Positions 42,412 to 57,159 of a stretch of 64,000 nt of DNA are shown here, piece after piece. The stretch comes from Plasmopara viticola (Eukaryota; Oomycota; Peronosporomycetes; Peronosporales; Peronosporaceae): positions 539,501 to 603,500 of the forward strand of contig MBPM02000029.1 in assembly GCA_001695595.3 (NCBI GenBank), written 5' to 3'. Position 1 is the first letter of the stretch, and every line of letters begins with the position of its first letter. The position numbers and the translations under genes are program-made. Below the pieces are notes generated by a model. It did not search any database and had not been told where the DNA came from. It saw nothing but the letters and a program-made list of their open reading frames with translations.

Positions 42412-43420
42412 TTATATTCGTGAAAAAGCTAGTCTCAAATTTAAGATTTGAAAGTTCTTAAGCATCCCCATACCGTTATTTCTGAAGTCTTCGTGTTTCA
42501 AAACGTCAGTAGGCTCTAGAGTGCTAATCCCATTTACATTATAGGGTGTAGAGTCCGTAGATGTGTGAGCCGAGTTGGAGTGTGCAACCTTGATCATAGC
42601 AAGCCTATCTGCCCACAAATGTGGCACGGTGTACAAAGTTGGCCTTTTCTATCTGATGGTTTGTCTGAAAATGGTCTGCTGTTGGCATTAGCAAGAGGTC
42701 TATTTATAATTAAATCAGCGTTTGCTAAAGCGCAACGGTGACCGAATTTTCTATCCGACATCATTGTGTCAGGATGGCCAAATATTTTGAATATTGTATC
42801 CATAAACCACCCTGCTGTATGTTCCCCACGTATATTGGCCGAAACAGGTGACATATGTGATGCATTCTCTTGCTTGGATAATACATGAATCCGTCTGTGC
42901 CGGTGTCGTCATTGAGGCAAGCCTAGAACATTATAGGCCCTCACATGCTTGACCGCCTCTTTGCAGATGTACGGTAGCCAGAAGTCTGGGAAGACCGAGA
43001 AAGCCTTTTCTCTAGGCCTGAATATCGCTAATTGAAGTACCTTTTCAATTGAGGTGTTTCGTACTCCAAGCAGAAGCAACAATTTGATTTGCATATGTCG
43101 TCTCACTTTACAGTGAAGTTCCTCTGCCTGCTCATACCTTTACAACTGTGATCGTCGGTAGTAAGTTAATGCTGACTTTGGCATCTTTGCCTACGATGGA
43201 AAATTGCAATAGTTGCTCTAGATTGACATCCGTTTTGTATCCCTGATGGATCATATTTGTAAATGTAGCCTTCAACTCTGCTAATAAGCGCTAGTTCTTA
43301 TTTTGGTCTGCCTAAAAGCGCATCTGCAAGCACATCGCATTTGCCGTGCTTGTGCTTAATGTGGAAATTATATATTGCAGTGAGTTACAACCATCTTACC
43401 ACTCTTTAAAATAAGGAAGG
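42412..43420 (-). pseudogene. Minus-strand Gypsy RNase H to integrase remnant
   Basis: On the minus strand, HKHGKCDVLADALLGRPK (about 43380-43310) matches the end of Gypsy RNase H (PGKxNVLADALSRRP). Further along, FPDFWLPYICKEAVKHVRAYNV (about 42995-42930) resembles the integrase zinc-binding region with its cysteines degraded. IFKIFGHPDTMMSDRKF (about 42790-42740) matches the GxPxxIxSDRDxxF core motif. Order and spacing fit one element. Stops and shifts show it is dead. Confidence 0.65.
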
Positions 43421-46400
43421 CTCATTTGTATGTCTCTTAGAAATTATTAGTCTGAGTAGACGACAAAAGATTCAAAGCCCAAAAGGTGCACAGAACTTTA
43501 CCCTTGCGTAATTTACCAGTGGCAGTGACAACCTTTTCGTGACCGATTTATACTCGTCCAACACCTTCCATTATGCCTGAACTGAAACAAAATTACTAGC
43601 TTATGTACACCCCTATTAAATTGCAGTAATGATCAGCCAATTGCATCGTCAATGGCGTCGCAGACGATGTCAAACAGCTTTGACGTGTCCAGCAAAGTCG
43701 TAAACAAGTGGTTGTCGAAGGAATATCTGGACGCGACCAAAAGTATCTTTTGTGCTGGCTTCTCTACAAAGTCTTCTCAGTACCCTCTTTCTATGTAAAA
43801 AAAGATAGCTAGGCTCAACCACTTCTCAAATAAAGTGATGGCGTGGCGAAAGTCAAGCCAAGCAGGCTTTCACGTTATCAATTTCTGCTCGAACTCGTTG
43901 CTGACTACAAAGCGGTCGAGAATATTGATCTCCTCTCCCACATGTCGACGCTGGCTTACCTTTTATCGAGGCAACTCGTATCTTATGTGGCTCAAATGTA
44001 CTTCCTTCTTAGCGGCTATGGACGAGCATGTTGTCAAAAAATGTCTCGGTGTATTCCCGTAATTGTAAAAAATAGTTTGATCATACGCATTGTGCAAGTT
44101 AAATTACTCTATTTTTGTATTCAGTGAAAGCTATTCGTCATTTTCTTGGTTTACCTACAAATTAAAAAAGATGGTGAGATGTGCGAAGACTTCAGCTCCA
44201 GCTTCATGCTATTCTTTACTTTTTCAGCAAAAAAGACAGTATTGATCCCGCAATGCTCTCGTGGAAGAGCTGTTGTGCAGTGACACAGTACTTCAGAGTC
44301 TATCCAGGACTTTATTACTTTACGCGATACGATTAGTGATAGTAGGCGTTTGAACAGCACATTATAGTATCTATTAATAAAAATACCATATATTTAAAAT
44401 CTTTCAGGATCTTTGAGCGAAGGCGCAATGGACGCTGTCTGTAAGAATGACTTACGATATTCTTGTCTAACACGAAGGATGGATTTGCATCTTTGAAAGG
44501 GTCTTTATCTTATACAACATCACCTCTGAGGTAGTTTCGGATTTTTATGCCGTCAAAAATTCAGTAGCTTCGATCTGTCCGAAGTGTGGCACCTCTGGCA
44601 GTGTCTTTGACTGGGCATTTCCACCATGTGTTGAACGTCAACTATCAATAAGGACAAGGATTCTTGTCAAGCGCAGGGTCGATAGTGGTATCCGACGATC
44701 AATTTTGTTTGCACCCTCATTTTTTCTAGCGGGCTATGTTGCCCGCTTTTAGTGGCACATCTGGGTTTTTATGCTACCCACTTTGTCTCGCAAACCAATC
44801 TTACCTACTCGAAGAATTATTTTTACCGAGAAAGTAAAACTTTATTAGCCACTTTGTCCTAAGAACTCAAGTTTTTCCTGTGAGACAATTTGCTCGCAGT
44901 CAGTATTAATATGAGATAAACTTTTTTCCACAATTAAAATGCTATACTTAGCGTCTCAAATTGTTAGTGCAGCAAGCGACCTTTATCATCTTTTAAAAAC
45001 GTTTTGAATACGCCGTCACGTCTGCCTTTGTTGCGATATCAATACTTTCATATTGATCTCGGGTCTATGTTCCCTAGAAACATAAGCCGCCTTGGTGAAA
45101 TGGTTGACTGCTTAAATTTTGACGTATTGTGGGAGCGCAAACGACACACGCACCTGATCATTCGTGACAAGTGCTGTCGTAGTGGCCATTTCTACCTCCT
45201 TCAAATGAGAGTAAAACCACTGGTTATTCTTCCATTTGATGGCAGAAAACTTTAGCTTCACCAGCTTATACCTCACAAAAGGCGCAATCGCCGTTGCACC
45301 TGATCGTGTACTGCCTGATCTATCAATAAAAGGCATTGCTTGTAGAGCTTGAGCAGCTCTAGCGCTCCAGGTCTTCGGGAACGGGGAAAACAGCAAATAG
45401 AGTCGCCTCCTTGATAGAAGCCAACAAGTTATCCGAGCAAAGCGAATTGCTCATCAATAGATGCGAGAAAGTAATTCTCTTGATTCCAGTTCATTTGTAA
45501 AAGTTCAAATAGTCACTTTATCTGAGTGGACTAAGGATTGATTACAAGCGCCATTAGTCGAAACGGGGTCACACAACATTTTGCACAAAAGAAGCGTGCC
45601 AAAAGATCTAAGATCTTCCAGTGAGCGACTTAATTGAAAATTGAAACTTGTAATAGATTGCAATTTCAAGGCCAATTAGTTTTCTACTATTTCGGCTTAA
45701 TATTCCTACCTACAGTTCATCGTATGCACTGACTTTAAGTCTGTACTTTAGGCAAAAGATATTCTTAATCGGTGCGATTAAAGCTACCTCCGTATGCGAA
45801 CCATTATCAAGTAAAAGGCTGGATGTCGTGCACCAGGAGCCGCTATTTCTTAAGGGCTTCTTACCATAAAAGGTCGGCTTCCGGTAAAACCTGCTACAAG
45901 AATTTGCAAGTTATTGAACAAGCTGTGAGAACTATCTAATTTGACATTCACAATTATAGTTTACATCTGCCGCGACAATAAGATTGAAGTATTGAAGTTG
46001 CAATGACAAAAGCTAGCCATTAGACCAGCCACAACTATGGCAATGGTAATCATTACTGGCAGATTATTGTGCTTAAGCCTTCGAACGAGTGGGAAAACAA
46101 AATTGTTGTTGGCAGACTTATCGCTAATGTCACCACAATCTAAAGGACTTAAATTCATCAACTACCTGGCGAAGGCCGTCTTTGTTGTCATACAATGCAA
46201 TTATTGGGGTTATTGGTACAGCTTTCCGCTTCTCCTTCACGACAGCATGGATAAAGTGTGTTTACTTAAAGGTGAGTAATTGGTATTAACATCACTGGAA
46301 AAGTATATTTAGCCCGTGTGTGTACAGACGTCAAAATAACACGCCTAATACTACAGCACCGAGCCGGCTTTACAAATCCAAAAAAAGCTTCCTGATGAGA

Positions 46401-49400
46401 AGAGCCCATATATAGTGCTAGTTTCAGGTGTACGACAAGTTGCAAATAATATGTAGCGGCTTGTGTAATGAAAAGCTATCTAAAAAGAAGTAATGTGCCT
46501 GAGGTTTGGCAACTTGCTTGGTCGCATTATTAAGTATAAGAAATAAATATAAAAGTCACAAGGACTTTAAAATATAGAATTAGACATTAAACAGCCGTAC
46601 GTGACACATTTCGATCCCCATGAAGTCTAAAGCAGTGAGCAGTCCTTTTTCTACATAAGAAAGGAGAGATCATCGTTGTAGCGGCCATTAACACTGACAA
46701 TCAGGTGCACGTGGCACTCGCACTTACTTACCTGAGATTTGGCTAATACCAGGGAACTCACCCACAAAATAGTACTCCTGATTCTTTTAACTTCTGAAAA
46801 CACCTGAAGGAGTAATGCAGAGCAAATTTTCTTCCGGTAAACTTTGACTTCGCTTGTCGGCTTGCTTACAAGCGAGAAGGGCTTGGGCTTCACACTTATG
46901 CTCACGACTTAGAAGATCTGGCAATTTTCATAGCTGGAACGCCACTCCGCCAACAAGTGAAAGTGACTGCGTCTATGGACGGCCAAAAGTAGGTTCGGCT
47001 CGTACTCATCCCCTGAACACCAGGCAGTGATAATAAGGGGGCAATCATTCATCTTTAAGAGGTGCGACCATTGACAAGCTTGCCATCAAGAATACCGTGG
47101 ATGGACAGAACCTTACATTACAAAGCCCCGAGTAGTGTTGTTCGTCGTCCATCGATTCGCGATCAGTTGCAATGGACATAAGCGTTGCCAAGCAAAGCAG
47201 CATTTTCTGATATGTATGTGGCAAGCACACGCAATTTGTGTCTATCTTGAAGGAAGCCGACTAATCAGACCTTAAATTAAAGGCTACTAGCAGGAGCCGC
47301 GCCCGCAGAGCCAAGATAACGCTGATCACCAGTAAGATCGGTGCTCTATACTGGGATAAACTAGGAGATTTGTGGTTGATAATGTAGCCCCTGGGAGTGT
47401 GATAGCTCCTGAAATAGAAATTAGCAGATGTAGACCGGTCGTTTTTCATACAAGAGTTCCAGATAACAAAAACTGTTTCGACTTTAGCTAGGACCCGGTC
47501 AGTCAAATTAGGCTGACCAATGCTTTTAGGGAAAGCAGAAAATCCCTTTCAATGTCGGTTTGGGAGCACAGTGCTAGACGCTCAACGGATCATGGTAGAA
47601 TCGGCTGTATGATTTGAGGATGAAAGCGATAAGAAATCATTCCTGGTACTTGTGTTTTATCCTGGGCATGCTCCAGATAGCAATGATCTGAGTTAATGAA
47701 AGGGTAAAGACCAAATTAGCTGATCATTCCTTTACCCGAAAACAAGGCTTCGATGATTCAAAATTCACTGTTGGCGTCCGTACGGCTTCTTTGAAAGGAA
47801 GTCTGGTCAATTTCAAACCCGAAACAAAATAGAAGGTATCGAAGGTGCTGATGTCTCCTTGTAGGTAGCCGCGACGATACTTTGGGAACAAACTACAAAG
47901 TTCTTTTGGCAGCAATTGCCGCTTGATACTGTATCGCCAGCAGTCTTAAGCGTCTCACAAATGAGAGATAGCGCCGGAAGGACAGTTTCACAAGCGTGTC
48001 ACATTGACTTAAGAATGAAGTGGATAGATATCGATAACATAGAACAACTAATAAAGGCTGTCAAGATCGAATTCAGGATTCAATACGTAATTGATTCTTG
48101 GGTGTCATGAACGACCGCGTGTTCGACGAATTTGTTTTTGATACTCAAAGATAATTAACGGCTCGATGAAGTTGCCTCATGGTAAGCGTGCTTGAAGTGG
48201 AAGTACTGCCAGAAATATCAAGACACCGACTTCGTGAAGCCCAATGCACTGAGGTTTTGTCTAAGTAAAAAGCCAGGAACATCGCTTTTATATCAGGAAC
48301 TCACAAAATTGTCCTCCGTATTCGACTAAATATCTTGAGCCAGCCTCATACGCAGCGTGCGCTACACCTATGCTTAACAGAATTAAATAAATTTAGAGGT
48401 GTAGTATACTTTTTGCTTCAGAAATGCTCAGATGTGGTCCTCCACCATTTTTTCACCAGATCGGGATTAAGGCGCAAAAATCACATCGTGACAGACACAA
48501 TAAGGGTTCATCTGTGAATAAGTTTTATCTGTATGATATGCCGAAAAGTGCGGCAGCATCTGAACAAAGCCTGCTTGAAAAAGGACGTGTTGCTTGAAAA
48601 CAAGCCTAATTAGACTTTGTATAATGCAATAAACTTAGCCGATAAACACAACAATCGATCTCAAATAAAGCGGCCTAACAGCGGTCAGCAGGCCTACCGG
48701 TATGCTGTAGGAGTTGCTAGCAATGCCACGAGGGCTGTTAAGCGCACCAGTGATATTCGATTGCTCCGTCGCATAAGTATTTCAACATTAAAGGCTTCGC
48801 CCGATTTATTTTAACAACTTGTTTGCCCATAAGCGCTCTGCAAAAGATCCGTTGGCTTTGGAGGCCCAACCAGGCTGCTTAGAGCAAGTTTGTTAGCTCT
48901 TGATGATCCTTTACTCATACGCCAACCCGACGTATGTGTCTTTGCGACAGATGACGTCAAAGCTATTAGTTATTTTTGAGCAGGTATTGAGCTCACTCGC
49001 GTAGCGCTCAAGAATCCTAAAATCCAGTTTGGCTTGACCTGTGTCACGGCTCTAAGAGCTATCAGGCGTAGCCAAGAGCACAGTGCTGGGTATACGAGTC
49101 TCGCACAACCTCTTTCCGATTTTGTTGAAAGATTAGTGCTTATAAGACCAGCACCAGGATGATCAAGGAAAGCCTTCAGCGAGCACTCATTCGGTAAAAA
49201 AAGAGCGATTGGCGGCATTTATGGTGCTTTTAAATTTGCCATCGGCTGTGAGTTAGTGCAACTTGATGAGATCGTTTGAAAGCAAGACGTCTACTTGTTC
49301 AATTAGAGAAATTTCTGGTGATGATGCTTGCGCTAATATAGTTCTAAGTGCAATATTCAAACTCATAGAATATTGAAATCACAAGTTTTTGCGGACGACA

Positions 49401-49799
49401 ATAAACTCACTTTACAAGTTCCAATGAGCGACGCGATGGTATTCATTATTCGGAGAACATTACTTTCGCATTAACAACTACCTTAAGATAACGCCGACGC
49501 ACGTTTCGCACAGACTAAACGATGATCCAATCTGTAGTTGCATATTATTGATCTGGTAACGAGCGCTTGTATTTTGTATGTAAAACGGATGCCAAAACCG
49601 TTCTTTGTGCGATGGCAAAGATGCCCAGGTCGTGGGGTTGACCCTCAACAGCGACCATTGTGGTATCACCATGAATGCTCCAGATTCAGCAGCTTTAGCT
49701 TACGACGCTGTTTCGAGCGACGATCTATATACTCTTGAAGGCACATGATGCTTCAAAAGGCGGTGATTCGGGTTTATATTTTCTTCTAAAGTGTATTAA
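43421..49799. other. Long gene-poor stretch of highly decayed sequence
   Basis: Only short, unrelated open frames are present (none above 94 codons) and none carries a motif I can defend. A run at 48850-49150 reads with few stops (LTRVALKNPKIQFGLT and SLAQPLSDF) and might be an RT-RNase H connection of a Gypsy element, but the evidence is thin. I see no RNA gene. Confidence 0.4.
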
Positions 49800-50300
49800 T
49801 ATTGATGTTTCAAACATCGGTATTCGGGGATATGCATCGAACTATCCACAGCTTTAAACCCAGTAACTTGTTTGTTCTTCACAGAGCATTGGTGGTCAGA
49901 CATGTACATGTGGGTGGCCAAAGGTCAGATTCACGGCTTAAACATCGGTTACGTTACAGATCCTGCCAGTACGAGCAGACAGATGGAAATTCTCGTAATC
50001 GAATTTGGCTTGCCAAAGGCTAGTAGCAACATGCATTAAGTGGTGTCCGTGTGTCGTACAAATAAAGGGGTAATTACTAGTTGATATAACAGGGAAACAA
50101 ATAGGATGAATGATCATGGATGCACTACCTAATTTTAATGGCCTCCTAGAAAAGATGCTGTCGAATAAGGACCTACTACTCATGGCCACACTTTGGCAAA
50201 ACCTATCCCGATTGTCGGGAACTCGCTTTTTGATGTCAACAGCAATTGTCAAGCGGAAAGAAGCATTTGTGTACTTAAAGACAAGCAACAAAGTATGCGT
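49800..50300 (+). pseudogene. Gypsy integrase core remnant
   Basis: At about 50160-50250 the plus frame reads SNKDLLLMATLWQNLSRLSG then TRFLMSTA. This matches the SDRDPLFxSxFWxxLxxLxGTxLxMSTA stretch of Ty3/Gypsy integrases, including the region of the second catalytic Asp (D retained in KDLL). The expected HPQTDGQTER is lost immediately after. Upstream (49860-50020) a His-rich frame may be the degraded zinc-binding domain. Confidence 0.6.
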
Positions 50301-53131
50301 GCTTAACCTTTGAATTCATGACCGATAAGCATTCGATTGTTAGGTGCGTACAACAGCATCAACGGGCTTTACATCACTATTAAGAGACGGACTAAGGCAA
50401 CCTGGACTTTATCTAGCTTAGAAGCTTACTTGTTTCTCAGAATTGTGGCAAGTGTTTCTTTTTTCTTGCAGAACCAATTATATGACATCGTCAAAAAGTA
50501 TTGAGCACAATCAGCAGGGCAAGAAATGCTATTGCATCACTCAAGACAAATTTAATTTAACTTACTATCTTAATCTTATCCCTTTACATTTTAAAATGTC
50601 TTGGAAATGTGTAGGGGATAAAACGTTGCTAGCTATGAATTAAAATGGTTTGTTAGGGGGTTAAAAACACTACAATATCGTCTCATCAGATCCTAGAACG
50701 GCTTGGGTCGGCGTACTTTATTGACTATCCTAAGACTGTGTCGTACTTTTGAAAGCCATCTTAAAAGCTCAAGATTCAAGTTCCAAGGGCCTCTACCACC
50801 TCTTCGAAGCGTTGTCCCCGCACTCAATCTTTTTGACTATACAAACACATTTGGCTATACGTCGGCTGATATTGTAGCCATAGGGCTAGAAAAATCGCAT
50901 ACAAAAAACACTGCAAGCTTCGGGTGACCCACCATACCCGAGGTTCGAGGATCTCGCGCTGATTCACTCGTAAGACATGGTCGAATGAATTGATTTTCTT
51001 CCAAGAGCCACTGTATGGAGTCATCCTATAAATTGTGGCCTGACCGCCGAGCCGATCTCAAGAGTAAGCTCAGACCTGTACTTTCATCAGTCCAGAAGCC
51101 GCTGATCGGCATATATTTGGTACATAACCAAAGTGTGATTGGCTTGATCAGGCTCTCTCTAATTGCCAGGGCCTGAATTATTTCGGTGTAGGGTGCTCTG
51201 TAAAGAAGATGTTCTTTCACGTGCGCTATGACTGCCCAAAGGCATATGCGATCTGGAGCTAAAAGCAGCAGAGCTTTGTTAGATAGTTGTGTTCTTTCGA
51301 TAACACATTGGAGATGGCAAGAATGACATCACACCCGCGCCTAAAACTTAACTTTTAGTGTTCAACTGAGCATAGAGCCGAAGTCGAGGCATCTCAAAGG
51401 TAAGTTCTGTCCGACCTACCCAGTATGAACATTGTATATCCCGGGATGGATCACTACGGAAATTAACCTTATTCTAGAGCGAATAATCTGTGATAACAAT
51501 TGTGTCAATAGAAATATATGAGTTTTCATGAACCGGGTGCGAGTTACAACTGTCGTCTGAAGTCTTATCGTGCGGAAAATGGTGGGTGCCATTAGCACGC
51601 ACATAGACTCGATAAGATTGCACTGTAACATTGGCTCTTCTTAAATCAAGGTTTTCTCTTACACGCTATGCGAGGAGTGCTTCTCGGAGAGCCCCCAAAG
51701 CGTAAAGCAAATGAACATTCTGCTTATCACAATGGTCCCCATCGGTCCAGCAATATCCATCCAAATGGTCTTCCTCTACCCCATCAGACCCACCGTTTGG
51801 AGAGCGAACGGATTTGTTACGAAACAACGCATTTCGTCGGTACCCAGCCGTAGTCTAACGTAAAGGCTTATCACCCACCGAGCTGGTTATATGGCCACAG
51901 AAAAAAAGATTTGTTGTCTTTGAATTCACTCATATTTTTCTTCCTGGTTATATGCGCTACAGCGATGACTCTCAGGTTAGGTTTTTGCCCTTGATATCTA
52001 CCATGTACTTTGTTGACTCTATTAGTGAGTCTATCTACAAGTCTAGCATCTCTTAGAGTCCGCCCTCGAGTGGTGAAGTCGTTTTGACAACATTGTCGCT
52101 GCGACTACTTAGCGCAATAGCTAAATAATTGCTTAGCAGAGGGTCCTTATAAATTATATCGCCCGAAGACCGAGGTGTGTGCTGATCACCGAGCAAAATC
52201 GAACGGTATGCATGCATCTTCATCCGTGATAGAGAAGGTACTTCTTCATATCCTGCTATGCCCGAGCGGTTTTTTGGTATGCGAATGACTTTTGGCTCAC
52301 CAATCACAGCGGAGACGGAGCCTTTGGTGCAAGCTCAGTCTTTGCTTCAGGTCAAACCATTGTTGCGCGCGGAACTTTCGTTGTAGGTGCAGCCTTAGGC
52401 ACAAAGGCCTATTTCTAGTGATGATGCACCTTGAAGTATTTAAGCCTCCTTCTTGGTGGTTAGCTTGGCTATTTAATCGGCCCAGTAGCAGCCGATTGTA
52501 CGTTTCGTATAAAATAAAAAGGGATGGATAAAGCTAATCTATCTTCCTTTGAATGTAACATAAGTCCTCAATAGATAATTTTGATTCTGCAAAAAGTCAA
52601 AGAGTCAGGTGAAATCTGTTTTTTTTTTTACCGAAAAGAGCCTAAACAATGGTCAATCCTGATGCAAAATAGCCATATATGAGGTTGTATAGTAAGGTTG
52701 TATGAAATTGATCTAAAAAAATGGTACAGTTTATGCTTAAATTGCGGTGGTGAACTCAGTCGACCATCAAAAATTTGAGATATATTCAAACGGATAAAAT
52801 AAGTTACCTTTATGGCTGCAGTTGATTGCATCTCACAACCGGCAAAAGTAAACAGTCTTCCGACAAAAGATCTGTTATCTTCATGAACAACTCTTCTGTG
52901 CAACTTAGGGTTTGCGTGGCCTCGTCGTAATTTATTTCCTTAAAACTCATTTTACGTCCAATGTAAAATGGATGACGGCTATCACGTTATTAAATTCCGT
53001 ACAAAATTTTGTTTGGTCATAGCGGGTAGTAGAAAAGCTGCCAGCCCGCCGCGCCTTCATGTGATCGCAAAGACGACCACGGAAGAGGTCCCGAGTCTAC
53101 GCCTACACCAAAAGCTGTGTCTGTGCTTTAA

Positions 53132-53335
53132 GAGACGCGTCAAAAGATCTGGCTAGCTCGCAAAAGCGCTGCTCAAGCTTTGAAGGCTAAGAAAGAATGT
53201 CTTACTTTGTTACAACATTTAACGCGTGCATATCGTTTGTCTTACAGGTTTATCTGCCTTCAGGTGTTAAACCGAATACAAAGCGCCGCGAGTGCTCTGG
53301 CTAACGCTAACTTGGTCTTTCGACTGCCAAAGTGA
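53132..53335 (+). pseudogene. Unknown helix-rich open frame without start codon
   Basis: 67 uninterrupted codons end in TGA. The product is rich in Ala, Lys and Leu (SAAQALKAKKECLTLLQHL, then QSAASALANANLVFRLPK), a pattern of amphipathic helices seen in gag capsid-like or coiled-coil proteins. It has no ATG and no flanking intron evidence. I cannot assign it. Confidence 0.2.
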
Positions 53336-55327
53336 GTGTTAGCCCGCGTAACATCCTAAATTTAATGCATAATAGGTTCACCAGTGGAGGTAAGCTCCAG
53401 ACAGTGTACAATTACTCGTCAGACTTGCCTCCTATGCGAAGTACCTTACCTGTCAAGACGCTAAAGGCTTCCACAAATCCTAAGGGCCGATATTTGACCT
53501 CAAATATCCTCTTTGTCGACACCATCATCGTTTAAAAATCTAAAAACGGTTAAAGCCCGAAACGACAGCCCATGATAGATGTCCCCAACGAAATTTATGA
53601 TGGGTTTCGTGTTGCGTAAATCGCTGGAAAGCAACAAGTGATTTATCTCGCGAGAGGTCCACTTACTCTCCGGACGACGGATCTGACAAAAAAAGAGGCG
53701 AACTTTCAAACGAGTACTATTCGGCCGATGCAAGCTATGACGCCAATCAGTATGCTTATCGTCTTCACGCGCCGCGAGAGATTTTCGGGGGGCAACTCTC
53801 ACGCGGTGTCTAAATAAAGGAACTGTGAGTAAAAAGATTCATCGTTATAGTGAAGCCTTGAGGCGGCTATGCTGCGTTTTTAACATTGCAGTATTAACTG
53901 CTTAAGGGCTTTAGTAAAAGTCGTAAGAAGTCTGGAAAAAGATTAAATTTGGGAATCTTGGGTACCATAATCACCTTAAGAGCCTATTTTTGGATTGGGT
54001 AAGCCTTACGGGGGTCTCGTCTAAAAACCCCACCTCTTCGTATAAATATGCTTACATCCGTGAGCGAAGAGTACATCTCTTCACTTAATAGGTGTAAGAC
54101 ATCTTACCTTAGAGGTATCTTGGTTTCGACAAAAAAATGCTAAGCCATGTGCTAAATACTTAAGTTTCGAGCTCGGGTATTGGATTAACTTACCAACCTT
54201 TTACGTGCATAACGGCTTTTTGGCAGTGCCACAGAAGGCGGTCATGTGGCTCTCTTGAACTATATGAATAAGCTCTCAACGCCCATAAACGCGCATCTGC
54301 TTCGCTACGCACTTTATATGGATGTCGGCGCTTAAAGTGACCACTAACGTCTCGCCCTTTTGCCTTTCACATGAGAACAACTTTTTTGCAGCCCAATCTA
54401 CGCGCTTTAGCTTGCTCTCAAGGTCGTTCTTATTGATCGGGGTCCGACTTCTTCGGGGTAATACAGACCCTGAGGTCCTTAAGGAGGTAATACCCTTATT
54501 TGATCATGTGACCCATGAGCATCACAGCTAATTTGACCTTTTATTCATTTTAAGCATACGATCTCAGATTTGGGTCGAAAAGTCGGATAACTACGTAGCA
54601 AGCTCTAGGCTCAGCGGGTTGCTCAATGCGCACAGCCATATGGGTATTTGGCCTCTTAATCTTTTGACCAACACGGTGGTAACTACCGGCGCTATCGGCC
54701 GCCAAAGTTTGAGCGTCGGGACAGCACTTTGAAGAGGGCTGGAGACTCCTCAGAATTAATGTATCAGGTCTGAATTCCTGCAAAGAATAAAAATCTTTTG
54801 GATGCTACACATACGGCGGTCGGCGTATGGATATTGTCTTGAAAATATCGATGGTGTACGCCACCCATGCCTTTACAAAAATGTGAAAGTCAGACTTTTT
54901 TAAAAAGGAATCTGAGATATAATCAGAGAAATTGAGTGAGAGATTGACCGTGCGTCTTCCCCACTTAATTGAGACATGTTCGTGTGTGTGGAAGCATATG
55001 TCAATTATTAAGTTCGGTAAGAGCTAGTTGTCCGACCTATAATATTTCATTAGCGACTAAAGATGCAAGATGCATCCGGCCTAAGATACCAAAAACCGCA
55101 AGGTGTAAGGTTGACTCAGCGATCGAGGCAAGGTGAATAAGTTAAAGGCAAAGGCAAAGTGAAAGTGTCGAGGCACGCAAGGATGCCAAACTAGCAATGT
55201 AGTAGAAGTATATATTTCAATCGTCACTCAAGCGTGCGTCTAACAGTAAGTTATTCAGCTTAAATCTGCTATGGTTGACGAGCAGAACTAAAAAAACCTG
55301 CACCTTTCCATGGATATATTGCGGTGT

Positions 55328-55372
55328 AAAATATGTGCGCTTAATATATGTGCACTTAAAATATGTGCACTT
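55328..55372. repeat. Short tandem repeat, three 15-bp units
   Basis: Three adjacent units, AAAATATGTGCGCTT, AATATATGTGCACTT and AAAATATGTGCACTT, differ at one to three positions. They form a minisatellite with no gene context. Confidence 0.85.
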
Positions 55373-57159
55373 AAAATAAAAAATATGGGCGTATTTAGTA
55401 TAAGCCAGCCAATGTATACTTGTTGTAAAATTCAGTGCCAATCCGGCAGATATTTTATCGAATGTGAACTTGTTTTAGGAATCAGCATTTATACTAGTCT
55501 TTTTATCACATCGTCCGCTGTAGCCATTTAATAGCTAGAAGATTCGTACAAGCTCGTTATTCAAAAATGAGTCCTTTAATCGAGGATATGTGAAGACTTC
55601 GCAGAGGTTAAGGTTTCCCAACCATCTGCTGCCTTCTAACACAGCTTGAAAGGGTCAGTCAGATGATGTGAACGGCATAAAATGCTTCTACATGCTTTGT
55701 CAGCCGTGCGATTGACAAGGTTTTAATGGCATGAAAAAATCACCAAACTGAACTGCATAGGTCTCACCCTGTTATTATCTGCACGTACAATGTGATTTTC
55801 ACAAAGATCCGCACCATTTCTTTGAAGCCAGTAGTATTGTGCCGAAGTCTTTGGCTTGCATGTTCACACGGTGGGCAGATGCGTCCGCTTGCGCCGATAT
55901 CAAATAATTTCATGAACGGCTCATAATTCTTAGTTGCCCACTTTGCAGCTTCACCTACGACACGTATTTACTCGTTGTACGCGACCACTCTGGCCTAAAA
56001 TGTTGTTGACCCGTTTTCTTTCCAAGATTTTGGCTGCCGAGCGTGCGTATTTAACCTGGTCTTCCTCCTTCTCAGTTTGCGCAAGAACGCATATGAAACG
56101 GTGAAGGCCATAGTACAAAGACCGGTATGATCGTAAAAGTAAATGGCATACTGTGTGAGGGTGCTTGACGTACACCGTACGAACATCGAACACATCCAAG
56201 CTTTTGGTTCTGATGCGCTCTGTCACACGTTAGTAAGCTCAATAAGCCAAGTGCAAACTGTCGTATTGGACATTTGATTGGCGTCGGTGTGGAGGAAGTC
56301 GGGTGCCTTGCATATACATCCCTACGGAGCTCAAGAGAGGCTTTGTGTCTGACGTAAAGGTCAAGCTGGAGTGGTTGCAGTAATTGTGGTGCATGCCGAT
56401 TCGGACTGAGACGATGAAGTGAGTGTTTTACAACGATAGCATGAAAGATTTGGAACGATTCTAATGTCGTGCCGAGTCGGGAAGCTCATCAGCACGCCGG
56501 TCAAAATAGATGAGGCTAGTAGAGATCCAAATGAAATTCAAACAGCTGAATAAAGACAGCTTCTTGACAATGAAAGCAGTGATGCGCTCGATTAAGCGCA
56601 GATGGAGGAAGTACCATAGATAAGTTAAGAGGAAGCATACGCTTAACTCGGAAGGGAACAGAGGATGGAGCGCGAATTAAATGTGATGCAGACGAGAGCG
56701 AGAGCGGATCATATAGCTATTGACAGCGTCTGTGAAGCCTGTGAATTTGATTAGCTCGAGACTCCAGCAGACGAAAAGAATACTTAGTAGTAGACAAAGT
56801 GCATGGTCGGCGACGACTTCACAAAGAAGAAGCGTACCGCAGAACAAAAGCGTGCTTAGGTGACTCGAAGCTAGCAAAAACTGAAGCCAACCGTGGAAAG
56901 CCGGACACTCCATTACGAAGACTTGAACTCATAAGCTGATGAGCCACGCAAGTCGAAACAGTTATGGATATTGCACATTCAAGTCGACCGCCAATAGAAG
57001 AGTTCAAGTCTCTGCAGCGTAGGTCTATAATAGTCTTTGCCATTCCGTGGATCCATCTTCAATACTCATTTTGCTTGCAAGGCGGCAACTTATTTGCTCA
57101 TTGTAGCTTTCCAAAAAAATATATATTACATGTGAAGAGCCTCTTGTCGTGTATGGAAT

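Larger units (their letters stand above)
50301..56279. other. Long gene-poor stretch
   Basis: Nothing intact was recognised. Points that stand out are an open, helix-like frame at 53132-53335 and a small tandem repeat at 55328-55372, both listed separately. The other frames are short and unassigned. Confidence 0.4.
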
